Source: Microcoleus sp036705565
Lineage (GTDB): Bacteria > Cyanobacteriota > Cyanobacteriia > Cyanobacteriales > Microcoleaceae
Reading direction: 5' to 3' (one strand)
DNA: 64,000 nucleotides
NCBI GenBank assembly: GCA_036705565.1
Contig: JAUBUY010000031.1
In this document: positions 42,663 through 52,646 of the stretch, piece after piece
Layout: every line of letters starts with the position of its first letter
How positions within the stretch are numbered: the first letter of the stretch is position 1
Notes under the pieces: generated by a model
Told to the model about the DNA's origin: nothing
What the model saw: only the letters and a program-made list of their open reading frames with translations
The model's database searches: none
Program-made: the position numbers and the translations under genes

Positions 42663-45600
42663 TTACAAAACTTGCCTGGGCGCGATCGGAATTTCAATAA
42701 TAAACTCGCTCCCCTCTCCTGGTGCAGAAACACAAGTCAATTTTCCACCGTGAGAACTGACAACAATCGAGTGAGAAATAGACAATCCCAAACCAGTTCC
42801 CGAACCCACGGGCTTAGTTGTAAAAAATGGATCGAATATCTTGTGCAGCACCTCAGTGCTCATCCCCGGCCCGCTGTCGGCAATTCTAATTATGGCAGAA
42901 TTCCTGTCTGTCACCTCTGTAGAAATTGTAATCGTAGGCTGTTGATGAGAGTTTTCCGGGCTATCTCTGGCTACGAGGAGAGCATCGATCGCATTTGTCA
43001 AAATATTCATAAATACCTGATTCAACTGAGACGCATAACAAGTAATTAGGGGTAGCGTGCTGTAATTTTTAATCACCTCAATTCCCAAACGCCCGCCCTC
43101 TTTTCTCAGGCGCGGTTGCAGCAACATCACCGTACTGTCGATGCCTTGATGGATATCTACCGACTTCATTTGCGCTTCGTCGAGGCGCGAGAAATTCCGC
43201 AAGCTTAGCACAATATCCCGGATTCTTTCCGCTCCTACTTTCATGGAATCCAGCAGCTTTTGCAAATCCTCGCTCAAAAATTCCAGCTCAATAGTTTCTA
43301 TTTCTTCTAAAATTTCATCAGCAGGTTCTGGATAGTGCTGCTGGTAAAGCTCAATCAATTTTAGCAAGTCTTTAACGTATTCGCTAGCCGGATTAAGATT
43401 ACCGTAGATGAAACTTACAGGATTATTAATTTCGTGAGCTACACCAGCCACCATTTGCCCCAAACTAGACATCTTTTCCGTTTGGATTAATTGAGCTTGA
43501 GTTAGTTTAAGTTCGCGCAAAGTTTGTTCTAAACGCTCGTTCTTTTCATTTAACTCCTGCGTCCGTTCTTGCACTTTCTGTTCCACCGAATTGTAAAGTA
43601 GAGCATTTTCCAAAGAAATAGCAACTTGGGAAGAAAGCAACCTTAAAACTTCCAATCTGTGGGGAGTAAATGCTCCGACAGTCAAATTGTTTTCTAAATA
43701 AAGAATGCCGATCAATTTCCCTTGATTGATGATGGGAGTACACAAAATAGATTGCAGTTTGTGTTTAGCGATGTAAGGATCGGCTGTGAATAGTCCCTCA
43801 GCCGCCGCATTGCTCAATACCAAATCCGAGCGAGTCCTTTCCACATAATTAATCACCGTCACAGGTAAATCGTGATAGTCTGCAACAGGCGTAAATTGCA
43901 GCACAGCTACATCTTCAGCAAATACTGACGCTTTAGCTGAAATCAACAGTTGACCATCTCTAACTAAAATTAGAAAACCTAATTGAGCCCCCGCATTTTC
44001 TAAGGAGATTCTCATCAAAGAAGCCAGCAACTTATCGAGGACAATTTCGCTAGAAATCGCCAGAGATGCTTTCATTACCGTTGCCAAATCCAGGACTCTC
44101 GCATCGCTGCCCGTAGAAGTATGAATAGTCGTGGTAGTTTGATTGTTGTTAAAACTTCCGTTGATCGGCGTCATTTCCCGCAACTGCGGATACTTCTGTT
44201 CTAAATCTTCTACTTTGCGAACTGCACCCCAGCGCAAGTAGCACGAGTGAGCTTCGCGCAAGTGAATTTTGGCATATTGATACTTGCCTTTACTCAACCA
44301 AAACTTAGCTGCGAGTTCATTAGCTAGCGCTTCATTTTGGACAAATTCATTGTCTTGGGCTAAATTGATAGAGAAATCGTACAGTTCTACAGCTTCTGAA
44401 TCTTTCTTGGAAATTCTGGCTATTTCTGCTTGTACTAAAAGGTACTTATGCAGAAAATTTTCGGCACAGTTGTCTGCCCAAATTTTCATCTGTTTTTGGT
44501 TTTCCTCTAACTTTTCCAAGTATTCCTTTTGCTTCTCTTCTGAAACATTTGGGAAAACGGCGGCTAAAGTTAGAGAAAAGAAAAAATTCCATTCAGTAGC
44601 GGGTATGGCTCCGGTAATAAAAGATAGCTGTTTTTCTACTTCAAAAGCTAGTTGTAGCGCTTCGTTGAAGTTGCCGTACCAGTACATTACCTGGCATTTG
44701 CGAATCTGATAAAGGCAGAGCGAGTACAAATTTTGATGAGTTTGACAGTTGTGTACGTATTCAGCTTCGCTGATATCTTCGCTTTCAAATACAAACTTTT
44801 CAGGAGTTAGTTTGCTCAAGTTACGCAGGATTAACTCTACCCCTAATAAGATATCGGTTACGAGCTGATTTTTGGTCTTTTGGCTGAACTGCAAATACCT
44901 GCTCGTGTCGGCTAGAATTTGCGAGATTTCTTTACCTTGAAAAAATGAGTTAGCTATGCGGTTGGACAGGATATAACCCGCATACTCTAAATCTCCTGAT
45001 TCTAAAGCTGCTTGATATCCTTCATTGCTGATTGCATGGGAATCTTTGATGTGATTGAACCAGTAATAAAAAATACTGACTAAGGATGAACAGGCTCTGC
45101 ATTTTAAGCCGATATTGCCAGATTTTTCGCTGAGATTTAGCGAGAGCAAGCCGAATTGATACGCAGCTTTGTAATCTCCCGAAACTGCGTTTAAGAACAT
45201 ACCGTAGCCAGCATAGCAAAGAGAGGCTTCGGGTACTAAACCGTATTGTAGAGAAAGATTGACTCCTTTTAAAACGCTGACTTTCCACAAGTCGGGATTT
45301 TTGAGGTACGCCGATGTCAGCAAGTTGGTAATTAATTTGACTGCAACTTTTTTGTCGGGTACAGTCATTTCGGGGGCGTCAATTAGGGAAGCTATTTCTC
45401 TACCTGCTAAAATATTTGTGGCTGCTGCAAATTCTTCGGATATGACTTTTTGTAGCCCGTCTAGCGGTAAGTCAATGCCTAGCAAGTCCAAAGCTGTGAT
45501 TCCGGCTTTAACGGCTTCTTCGTACTTCGCCCGCAGGGTGTACTGCACGATCAGCAGGTTGTAAATTTCTACCTTTTCTAAGGCCGATCGCGCTTTTTCC

Positions 45601-48176
45601 AGAGTTATATTAATAAATTCTTCAGAATTCTCGAAATAACCGTTTAAATACTCAACATTTGCTCGCTCCATGTGCAAGGCAAAGGCTAAATCGTAGTGGG
45701 CATCCCAAATATCGGCGCTCAAACCGTCCATGCCTGCGGTTAAATACTGCAAGGCAGCAACATAAGCAGTGGCGTCTTTGGCTCTGCGGGCGGCGTCTAA
45801 ATTTAGCGTTGCCAGCTCAATTAATTCTCGATCGTCTTTAATTAGCGATCGAGCTACATTCAAGTGATCGACTAATTCAAAGATTCTGTCAGCGCGATAT
45901 TCAGCCGGAGTGTTTTCTAGGATTTGCCTGCCTATTTTCAGGTGAACTGCCTTTTTTTGCGAGTCGTCGATCAGAGCATAAGCGGCTTGCTGTACGCGAT
46001 CGTGCAAAAATTTATAATTCAGAATTAATAGTGGAAACAGCACGTAATCTAATGACTTGCTTTCCAATTCCGAAGTTGGCAGAATCAGTCCAGACTTAAT
46101 CGCTGGCAACAGGTGAGAAAAAGTTTCCGATGCTTCTTTCTCATGAATTAAAGAAAGAGTATTCAAATCAAATTCGTTGCCCAAACAAGCCACTAAACGC
46201 AAAACTTGCTGCGTTGAACTTGGCAGTTTTCTCAGTTTTTGTACCATCAAATCTACTACATTGTCAGTGATAGCGCACTGCTCAATTTGAGTCATATCCC
46301 AATGCCAGCCGCCCTTGCTCCCAAACTGTGGCGGGTGAAAAACTAGCAGGTTTTCCTGATACAATGTTTGCAGAAATTGATTGACAAAAAAAGGATTGCC
46401 GTCGGTTTTGCTGATTACCAATTCAGCTAAGGGTTTGACAGATTCTCGATCGCTGTGCAAAGTCTCCGCAATCAAATGAGTTATGTTTTCCACCCCCAGC
46501 GGCGACAAAGCAATCTGATTAATGATAGCTTCCTGATTTCGCAGCGTCTCCAAAGTCATCATTAAAGGATGAGTAGGACTAACTTCATTATCGCGATAAG
46601 CACCAATTAAAAACAGATATTGCGTAGCTTCATCTGTCATCATCAATTCGATCAATTTGAGAGTAGCCGAATCAGCCCACTGCAAATCGTCGAGAAAAAT
46701 GACCAGCGGATGTTCTGGCTGGCAAAATACGCGAATGAAATTTTGAAATACTAAATTAAAGCGGTTCAGAGATTCCGTCGGCCCCAATTCAGATACAGGA
46801 GACTGAGCTCCGACAATTAGTTCAACTTCGGGAATAACATCAATAATAATTTGCCCGTTTTGCCCGAAAGAAGTGCGGAGTTTTTCGCGCCAAACTGCTA
46901 ATTGAGCTTCGCTTTCAGTTAACAGTTGTCGCACCAACTCCGAAAAAGCGCTGACAACGGCAGAGTAAGGAATAGTCCGCTTGTACTGGTCAAACTTTCC
47001 CCAAATAAAATATCCACGTCGGCGGGTAATCGGTTTGTCTAAAATCTTCACCATTGCAGATTTGCCAATGCCGGAATAACCGGCAATCAGCATCATCTCG
47101 CTCCGGGATTTATGCTGTCCTCTCGCCAAAACAGACAAGGGAATTTCTTTTTTCGATTTGCTCTCTTTTTTGATGACAGAAATTTGAGAATCGTCGGTGC
47201 GGTAGCCTCGATTATTTGTTGCTGCTACCCGTTCAAAGGCCGCTAAAAGAGTTTCAACTTCTCGCTGTCTGCCGTAAAGTTTTTGAGGTATTTGAAATTT
47301 GTCTGAAATATCTTGCCTGCCGAGAGGAAAATCGGAAACAAACCCAGATGTTTGCCACTGAAACAGGCATGATTCCAAATCAGCTTTTAGTCCCCAAGCA
47401 CTTTGATAGCGCTCCTCAGCGGTTTTTGCTAACAATTTCATCACAATATCTGAAACAGTTTTAGGAATTTCTGCGGCTATTTCAGCGAGAGGTACTGGCT
47501 GTTTGGCTATGTGACAGTGAACTAACTCCATGGGATCTGTAGTGGGAAAAGGGAGTTGTCCTGCCAGGATTTCATAGAAGGTAACGCCGAGGGAATAAAA
47601 GTCGGTGCGGTAATCGACTACCCGGTTCATTCTGCCGGTTTGTTCGGGCGACATATAGGCTAAAGTGCCTTCTAAAAAATTAGGGTTTTTATTGGGAATA
47701 TTTTCCAGGTTGGATGCTGTTGAGATGCTGAAATCTATGAGTTTCACTTGTCCTGTAGCAGGATTAAAAACTATATTAGAGGGATTTATATCTTTATGAA
47801 TTACATTTTTTCCGTGAATTTCTCCCAAAGTTTCAGCAACTTTGATGGCCGTAGTCAGAAATCCTAAAAGGGTAAATTTTTGGGAACCCATAAATATTTT
47901 TAAAGATTCCCCGCCAAAATCTTCTAAGATCATTGCCAGACTATTTCTAACCTGTTGCAACTTATACACTTTCACAACTCCGTCCAACAGGCTTAAGTTG
48001 GCAGTGATCTCATATTCGCGCTTGTATCTATTCAGTTCTTCGGGAGTCGGATAGTCTTCTTTGATAAGTTTGATAATAACAGGTTGGTTGTTCTGCTCGT
48101 TGTGGCCGCGGTAAACCAGGGAAGTGCTGCTTTCATAAATGAGAGCGAGAACTGCAACGCCGGGAATTGCCATCAT
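42663..48176 (-). CDS. Giant Ser/Thr kinase-ATPase-GAF-histidine kinase
   Basis: 1837 residues, start ATG 48176 (or 48173). Domains in order: Ser/Thr protein kinase (about 1-270; catalytic HKDINPSNIVF, LIDFSIST); an AAA/STAND-type ATPase (about 295-570; Walker A LIAGYSGIGKSAM, Walker B LVIFLDDLQWAD); a long helical TPR-like middle; a GAF domain (about 1335-1490); a coiled coil and a histidine kinase with H1581 in AGVAHEINNP, N-box TNAIDAL, G1 DSGPGMST and G2 GSGTGLGLSIS. No membrane segment. Such multidomain kinases are common in filamentous cyanobacteria and integrate unknown cues. Its transmitter is closely related to that of the CBS kinase at 5935-8097. Confidence 0.93.
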   Translation of the reverse strand: MMAIPGVAVLALIYESSTSLVYRGHNEQNNQPVIIKLIKEDYPTPEELNRYKREYEITANLSLLDGVVKVYKLQQVRNSLAMILEDFGGESLKIFMGSQKFTLLGFLTTAIKVAETLGEIHGKNVIHKDINPSNIVFNPATGQVKLIDFSISTASNLENIPNKNPNFLEGTLAYMSPEQTGRMNRVVDYRTDFYSLGVTFYEILAGQLPFPTTDPMELVHCHIAKQPVPLAEIAAEIPKTVSDIVMKLLAKTAEERYQSAWGLKADLESCLFQWQTSGFVSDFPLGRQDISDKFQIPQKLYGRQREVETLLAAFERVAATNNRGYRTDDSQISVIKKESKSKKEIPLSVLARGQHKSRSEMMLIAGYSGIGKSAMVKILDKPITRRRGYFIWGKFDQYKRTIPYSAVVSAFSELVRQLLTESEAQLAVWREKLRTSFGQNGQIIIDVIPEVELIVGAQSPVSELGPTESLNRFNLVFQNFIRVFCQPEHPLVIFLDDLQWADSATLKLIELMMTDEATQYLFLIGAYRDNEVSPTHPLMMTLETLRNQEAIINQIALSPLGVENITHLIAETLHSDRESVKPLAELVISKTDGNPFFVNQFLQTLYQENLLVFHPPQFGSKGGWHWDMTQIEQCAITDNVVDLMVQKLRKLPSSTQQVLRLVACLGNEFDLNTLSLIHEKEASETFSHLLPAIKSGLILPTSELESKSLDYVLFPLLILNYKFLHDRVQQAAYALIDDSQKKAVHLKIGRQILENTPAEYRADRIFELVDHLNVARSLIKDDRELIELATLNLDAARRAKDATAYVAALQYLTAGMDGLSADIWDAHYDLAFALHMERANVEYLNGYFENSEEFINITLEKARSALEKVEIYNLLIVQYTLRAKYEEAVKAGITALDLLGIDLPLDGLQKVISEEFAAATNILAGREIASLIDAPEMTVPDKKVAVKLITNLLTSAYLKNPDLWKVSVLKGVNLSLQYGLVPEASLCYAGYGMFLNAVSGDYKAAYQFGLLSLNLSEKSGNIGLKCRACSSLVSIFYYWFNHIKDSHAISNEGYQAALESGDLEYAGYILSNRIANSFFQGKEISQILADTSRYLQFSQKTKNQLVTDILLGVELILRNLSKLTPEKFVFESEDISEAEYVHNCQTHQNLYSLCLYQIRKCQVMYWYGNFNEALQLAFEVEKQLSFITGAIPATEWNFFFSLTLAAVFPNVSEEKQKEYLEKLEENQKQMKIWADNCAENFLHKYLLVQAEIARISKKDSEAVELYDFSINLAQDNEFVQNEALANELAAKFWLSKGKYQYAKIHLREAHSCYLRWGAVRKVEDLEQKYPQLREMTPINGSFNNNQTTTTIHTSTGSDARVLDLATVMKASLAISSEIVLDKLLASLMRISLENAGAQLGFLILVRDGQLLISAKASVFAEDVAVLQFTPVADYHDLPVTVINYVERTRSDLVLSNAAAEGLFTADPYIAKHKLQSILCTPIINQGKLIGILYLENNLTVGAFTPHRLEVLRLLSSQVAISLENALLYNSVEQKVQERTQELNEKNERLEQTLRELKLTQAQLIQTEKMSSLGQMVAGVAHEINNPVSFIYGNLNPASEYVKDLLKLIELYQQHYPEPADEILEEIETIELEFLSEDLQKLLDSMKVGAERIRDIVLSLRNFSRLDEAQMKSVDIHQGIDSTVMLLQPRLRKEGGRLGIEVIKNYSTLPLITCYASQLNQVFMNILTNAIDALLVARDSPENSHQQPTITISTEVTDRNSAIIRIADSGPGMSTEVLHKIFDPFFTTKPVGSGTGLGLSISHSIVVSSHGGKLTCVSAPGEGSEFIIEIPIAPRQVL

Positions 48177-48599
48177 AGTTGGGTTCTCTCAAATTAGGTG
48201 TGCTTGGTCAATGTTACAGGACTGACGCGCGGCGGGCTAGAAACCGGGTTTCTTCGTTGCTAGTCGTTGACAAACCCAAGATTTTTTCGTGTAAATCGGG
48301 TTTCTTTTCGTAAATCCTATGTTATTCTTCATTATCGCTCAAGAGCTATCTTTTGGGATGTGTGGGAAAGCAGGCCTTGACAGGAATGAGCTACTGCTGA
48401 CAAATGCAAGCTGGGGCTTTCGTCACCTCAGCAGTTAGGTAAACAAAATCACAAATACAGGATTTGTGCAACGATTTACTTTAATGCTCGATCGCCATAT
48501 TGACAACTAAATCATCTCAGATTCCAAGCAATCGCTTGACTTTCGTGGAGCTTCACCACATCTCGTGAAAATACGCAAGTGCTGAAAGATTTATTTTTT
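48177..48599. other. Intergenic region
   Basis: About 420 bases with no gene; AAACCGGGTTTCTTCG and ATCGGGTTTCTTTTCG phrases near 48241 and 48296 belong to a dispersed repeat also seen near 31787 and 59030. Confidence 0.5.
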
Positions 48600-48744
48600 C
48601 CGGCGATCGGGTAGGAATTTGCGGTGCTTCAAAAAAACCGGCCGGTGCAAATCTTAACTATAATTCGCTACCGAGGCGCTGAGGGAAGTAAGTGTTGCTT
48701 CGGAAGCTGCAAGTTCCTTCAGTTCTATCTATTTTGACCATCGA
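48600..48744 (-). ncRNA. Candidate omega RNA downstream of tnpB
   Basis: The region directly 3' of tnpB on its strand should hold the guide RNA and right end of an IS605/IS1341 element. A plausible stem is seen (CTGAAGGAACTTGCAGCTTC with a later CTTCCCTCAG), but the element boundary and the guide start are not fixed by eye. Confidence 0.3.
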
Positions 48745-49998
48745 TTAACAATAGTGACATACTCCTACACCAACACAAGCTGTCACCATTGGTGTAGGCT
48801 TCTCAGTGACTCCAGCTATTGCTTCGGACATTGACTGAGCTTTAAGCACGGGATGACCCACCGCCCTATTTTTGATTCCTATTGCTGCATTATGATCGCG
48901 GTCTAGACTACACCCACAGTGAGGGCAGTCATGCCAACGAATATGCAGCTTTTTTGGTACTTTTTCGCCACAACTAGAGCAATCTTGTGAAGTATTGTAG
49001 GCACTTACTGGGATTACCAACACACCAGCATTTACGGCTTTATTTGTTAGAATCGACAGAAAGCTTGACCACCCAGCATCCAACACAGATTTAGCTAATT
49101 TTGTACGAGCCAGTCCTTTAATATTCAAATTTTCAACCGCAACAACATCATATTTTTTCAACAGCTCGTTAGCCGTCTTAAAATGAAAGTCTTTACGCTT
49201 CTCTGCTACTTTCTTGTGACATTTTCCCAGTTGCTTAACTGCTTTCTGTCTCCGGTTGCTACCTTTTTTACGACGCGATACTCGCTTCTGAATAGTTCGC
49301 AGACGTTTCCCGGCTTTGCGGTAATGTTGAGGAATTGCAACTGTTTCGCCCTCAGAGGTTGTCAAGAAATTCTTTAGCCCAACATCAATTCCAGTAATCT
49401 TTTGAGGATTAAAATCTGGTTTAATCGTAGGAACTGTTGAATCTTCTAGGGAGAGCGTAAGATAGTACCCATCAGCCTTTTTAGTGATAGAGACGGTTTT
49501 GATTTTGAATCCATTAGGTATGGAACGGTGTAAAACAACCTTAACTTTTCCAAGCATCGGCAAGTTAATTAAGTTATTTTGTAAACAACCGTCTTTAACT
49601 TGAGGATAAGTGAACGTGCGATAACGACTGCGTGGTTTAAATCTCGGTCTGCCACTACGCTTTCCGTTGCTATCACCTTTTAGGAAACGATCAAAAGATA
49701 CCTTAACTCGCTTAACTACATCTTGAAGAACTTGAGAGTAAATCTCAGCATACCAAGGATGAGTTTTCTTGAGTTGAGGTAACGTTTTTTTCTGACTGTA
49801 ATATTCGGGATTATCCCGCAGTTCGGGTAAATGGCAAACTAGCGGACACGCATTGATGGGAGAACGGTTTTGCTCGTACCAATTGAATCTATCAGCCAAC
49901 AAGTAATTGTATTGAGCCCATAGCATCGACAGCCATCTGTCGATTTCAATGGCTTGTAACTTTGTTGGACGTAATCGATATTGGTAAGAGCTTCTCAT
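48745..49998 (-). CDS. tnpB: TnpB of IS605/IS1341 type
   Basis: 417 residues from ATG 49998 (a TTG at 50025 is open but less likely). RNA-guided nuclease ancestral to Cas12. RuvC residues are present: D205 in GIDVGLKNFL, E289 in VAVENLNIKGL and D368 in SLDRDHNAAIGI; the zinc finger is CSSCG...CPHCG. The N-terminus SSYQYRLRPTKLQAIEIDRW is typical. The C-terminal tail after the last RuvC motif is somewhat long. No tnpA is nearby, so the element cannot move by itself. All catalytic residues are intact. Confidence 0.95.
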   Translation of the reverse strand: MRSSYQYRLRPTKLQAIEIDRWLSMLWAQYNYLLADRFNWYEQNRSPINACPLVCHLPELRDNPEYYSQKKTLPQLKKTHPWYAEIYSQVLQDVVKRVKVSFDRFLKGDSNGKRSGRPRFKPRSRYRTFTYPQVKDGCLQNNLINLPMLGKVKVVLHRSIPNGFKIKTVSITKKADGYYLTLSLEDSTVPTIKPDFNPQKITGIDVGLKNFLTTSEGETVAIPQHYRKAGKRLRTIQKRVSRRKKGSNRRQKAVKQLGKCHKKVAEKRKDFHFKTANELLKKYDVVAVENLNIKGLARTKLAKSVLDAGWSSFLSILTNKAVNAGVLVIPVSAYNTSQDCSSCGEKVPKKLHIRWHDCPHCGCSLDRDHNAAIGIKNRAVGHPVLKAQSMSEAIAGVTEKPTPMVTACVGVGVCHYC

Positions 49999-50131
49999 TC
50001 CTTTGGCGTGGTCGGTACATATCAATTAGTGTTACTGTACCAGAATACTTTATTTACTGTCAAGTGCATGAGTAAAGTATATTGAAGTACAAAATAGACT
50101 CGTTAAACAAAGAGTTTGTTTGTTTCGTCAT

Positions 50132-50180
50132 CCACCCGTCTAGCAATTCAAAACATAGTTTTGAATTGCTAGACGGGTGG
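50132..50180. repeat. Perfect 23-base hairpin upstream of tnpB
   Basis: The arm CCACCCGTCTAGCAATTCAA-AAC (50132-50154) and its exact complement (50158-50180) are separated by ATA only. It lies 134 bases upstream of the tnpB start. It could be a subterminal hairpin of the element's left end, though it is larger than usual for IS605. Confidence 0.8.
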
Positions 50181-50255
50181 AATCCTCACCTCACGCGCCT
50201 TTCATCCCACACTAATCGAAGCGATATAGTGCGGGGATTCCCGTCTGTTTAGCTA

Positions 50256-50715
50256 ACTGACCGAAAGCATCTAGGATACAAGCCCCCGGCTTCATGGGTG
50301 GAGAAATAAAAAACCTGTATCCGATAAAGGATCCCCCGAATTTATCTCGCGCAAGTCAGTCGATTTTAGATTTTAGATTTTAGATTTTAGATTTACCCCA
50401 CAGATGCAATCTGGGAGCTTGAACTAGGGTCTACAATTTTTATCTTTCCACGACTCCTGTACGTGGCAGCGTATCCGTTTTTGGGCTGGGTCAAGGCTTC
50501 AATTCTTTAATCTTTAATCGAAAATCTCAAATCGCGCAATCGATTGACCGAAAGCATCCAGGAGACAAGCCCCCGAATTCATTCCTTCGCAGACTGAGGA
50601 CCCAGAAATAAAAAACCTGTATCCGATGAAACTTGCCGAACGTATTTATCTCGCGCAAGTCAATGCTTCAATTCTAAAATCTAAAATCTAAAATCTAAAA
50701 TCTAAAATCGATTGA
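50256..50715. repeat. Duplicated composite repeat upstream of chlB
   Basis: Two imperfect copies of a unit: ACTGACCGAAAGCATCTAGG (50256) and ATTGACCGAAAGCATCCAGG (50541), both followed by ACAAGCCCCCG, AAATAAAAAACCTGTATCCG and ATTTATCTCGCGCAAGTCA, then AAAATCT arrays (inverted at 50361-50393, direct at 50672-50709). The box is shared with the repeats at 82-115 and 57173-57202. Confidence 0.75.
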
Positions 50716-51047
50716 CCGTTTGAGCAGAGTAAATTTGACAAAAAATGCAGAATTATTGCACCTTGTCTGGTGCGCGGCAGCGAACCCTACATTAATCAAA
50801 TTTGCCTAACTCTTAAGAAAATTTTAGGAAAGATTAAGAATTATTGCCATAAAACCCAGGTAAAGTTGTTTGAATTGCGAGTCAAATGCCAAGCAGGCAA
50901 AGCGTTTGAGCATTTCCCAAATGTGTAAATCCTCAGAAACTTAGTATTTCTCAAGGATTCATCCGGTGAGAAAATCAGAAACAACCTTAAAATTTAGCAG
51001 TAATCGCCCGATCGGGCAATTCTCAACCAGCATCAGGAAAAATACCT
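50716..51047. promoter_or_regulatory. chlB leader region
   Basis: About 330 bases, AT-rich, without a gene; it presumably contains the chlB promoter. An AGGAAAAAT sequence just before the ATG may serve as ribosome site. Confidence 0.35.
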
Positions 51048-52574
51048 ATGAAATTGGCTTATTGGATGTACGCAGGCCCAGCCCACATCGGCACTTTGCG
51101 CGTCGCCACTTCCTTCAAAAACGTCCATGCGATCATGCACGCACCGATTGGAGACGACTATTTCAACGTCATGCGTTCCATGCTGGAGAGGGAACGGGAC
51201 TTCACCCCGGTGACTACCAGCGTCGTTGACAGACACGTACTGGCGCGGGGTTCGCAGGAACGGGTGGTGGACAACATCACCCGCAAAGACAGAGAAGAAC
51301 ACCCAGATTTAATCGTGCTCACCCCGACTTGCACCTCCAGCATTCTGCAAGAAGACTTGGAAAACTTCGTGGAACGAGCTCAATTGGATGCCAAAGGCGA
51401 TGTATTGCTGGCGGATGTTAACCATTATCGGGTAAACGAACTGCAAGCTGCCGATCGCACTTTGGATCAAATCGTCCAATTTTACATCAACAAAGCCCGC
51501 AAAAAAGGCGATTTAGTAGAAGCCAAAAGCGAAAAACCATCTGTCAACATTATCGGTATGTCTACGCTGGGTTTCCACAACCAGCACGACTGCACCGAAC
51601 TAAAGCGTTTGATGGCAGATTTGGGCATTGAAGTCAACGAAGTTATTCCCGAAGGTGCTTCGGTTCACAACTTAAAAAGACTGCCCCGCGCTTGGTTTAA
51701 CTTGGTTCCTTATCGGGAATTGGGGATGATGGCCGGGGAGTATTTGCAAAAAGAATTCGGCACGCCGATGATCGATATTACGCCGATGGGTGTGGTAGAA
51801 ACTGCGCGCTGTATCCGCAAGATTCAGCAAGTTTTGAATGCTCAAGGTGCGGATGTTGATTACGAAAATTTTATTGACCAACAAACTCGATTTGTGTCGC
51901 AGGCTGCTTGGTTTTCGCGATCGATCGACTGCCAAAACTTAACGGGCAAAAAAGCCGTCGTATTTGGCGATAATACCCACGCTGCGGCGATGACGAAGAT
52001 TTTGGCTCGCGAGATGGGAATCCACGTTGTGTGGGCAGGAACCTACTGCAAACACGATGCTGATTGGTTCCGGGAACAGGTAAGCGAGTATTGCGATGAA
52101 GTGCTGGTGACGGACGATCACGGGGCGATCGGGGATGCGATCGCCAAAGCGGAACCTTCGGCGATTTTCGGCACGCAAATGGAACGCCACGTAGGTAAGC
52201 GGTTGGATATTCCCTGCGGCGTAATTGCTGCACCGATTCACGTCCAAAATTTCCCGATCGGCTACAAGCCATTTTTGGGTTATGAAGGCACGAATCAGTG
52301 CGTAGATTTGGTCTACAATTCCTTCACTTTGGGAATGGAAGACCACTTGCTGGAAATCTTCGGCGGCCACGATACCAAGGAAGTGATTACGAAGGGTATT
52401 TCGGCTGATTCTGATATGGGTTGGACGAAGGATGGACAAGCTGAGTTGAATAAAATCCCTGGTTTTGTGCGGGGTAAGGTGAAGCGGAATACTGAGAAGT
52501 TTGCGCGCGATCGGGGGATTGATAAGATTACCGTTGAGGTGCTTTACGCAGCGAAGGAATCTGTCGGCGCTTAA
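51048..52574 (+). CDS. chlB: Dark-operative protochlorophyllide reductase, ChlB
   Basis: 508 residues, the nitrogenase beta-like subunit that forms the catalytic tetramer with ChlN. D36 in APIGDDYFN is the aspartate that serves as fourth ligand of the 4Fe-4S cluster. Other family segments: VLTPTCTSSILQEDL, IIGMSTLGFHNQHDCTELKR, GTQMERHVGKRLDIPCGVI and NFPIGYKPFLGYEGTNQ. It is 34.5 kb from chlN, on its own, with an intact C-terminal domain (EVLYAAKE). A GC hairpin follows the stop. Confidence 0.98.
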   Translation: MKLAYWMYAGPAHIGTLRVATSFKNVHAIMHAPIGDDYFNVMRSMLERERDFTPVTTSVVDRHVLARGSQERVVDNITRKDREEHPDLIVLTPTCTSSILQEDLENFVERAQLDAKGDVLLADVNHYRVNELQAADRTLDQIVQFYINKARKKGDLVEAKSEKPSVNIIGMSTLGFHNQHDCTELKRLMADLGIEVNEVIPEGASVHNLKRLPRAWFNLVPYRELGMMAGEYLQKEFGTPMIDITPMGVVETARCIRKIQQVLNAQGADVDYENFIDQQTRFVSQAAWFSRSIDCQNLTGKKAVVFGDNTHAAAMTKILAREMGIHVVWAGTYCKHDADWFREQVSEYCDEVLVTDDHGAIGDAIAKAEPSAIFGTQMERHVGKRLDIPCGVIAAPIHVQNFPIGYKPFLGYEGTNQCVDLVYNSFTLGMEDHLLEIFGGHDTKEVITKGISADSDMGWTKDGQAELNKIPGFVRGKVKRNTEKFARDRGIDKITVEVLYAAKESVGA

Positions 52575-52584
52575 TGATTTGTTG

Positions 52585-52602
52585 GGCGGGCAAATGCCCG
52601 CC
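52585..52602 (+). terminator. Hairpin after chlB
   Basis: GGCGGGCA-AA-TGCCCGCC stem of eight pairs, followed by TTGCAAAGTTTTGTTTT. It resembles the chlN hairpin at 16531. Confidence 0.6.
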
Positions 52603-52646
52603 TTGCAAAGTTTTGTTTTGGATTTAAAATAAGTTGCGATCGGTTT

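Noticed and set aside
45259..45564. Plus-strand frames inside the giant kinase region
   Set aside because: They are antisense shadows of a continuous 1837-residue reading frame.
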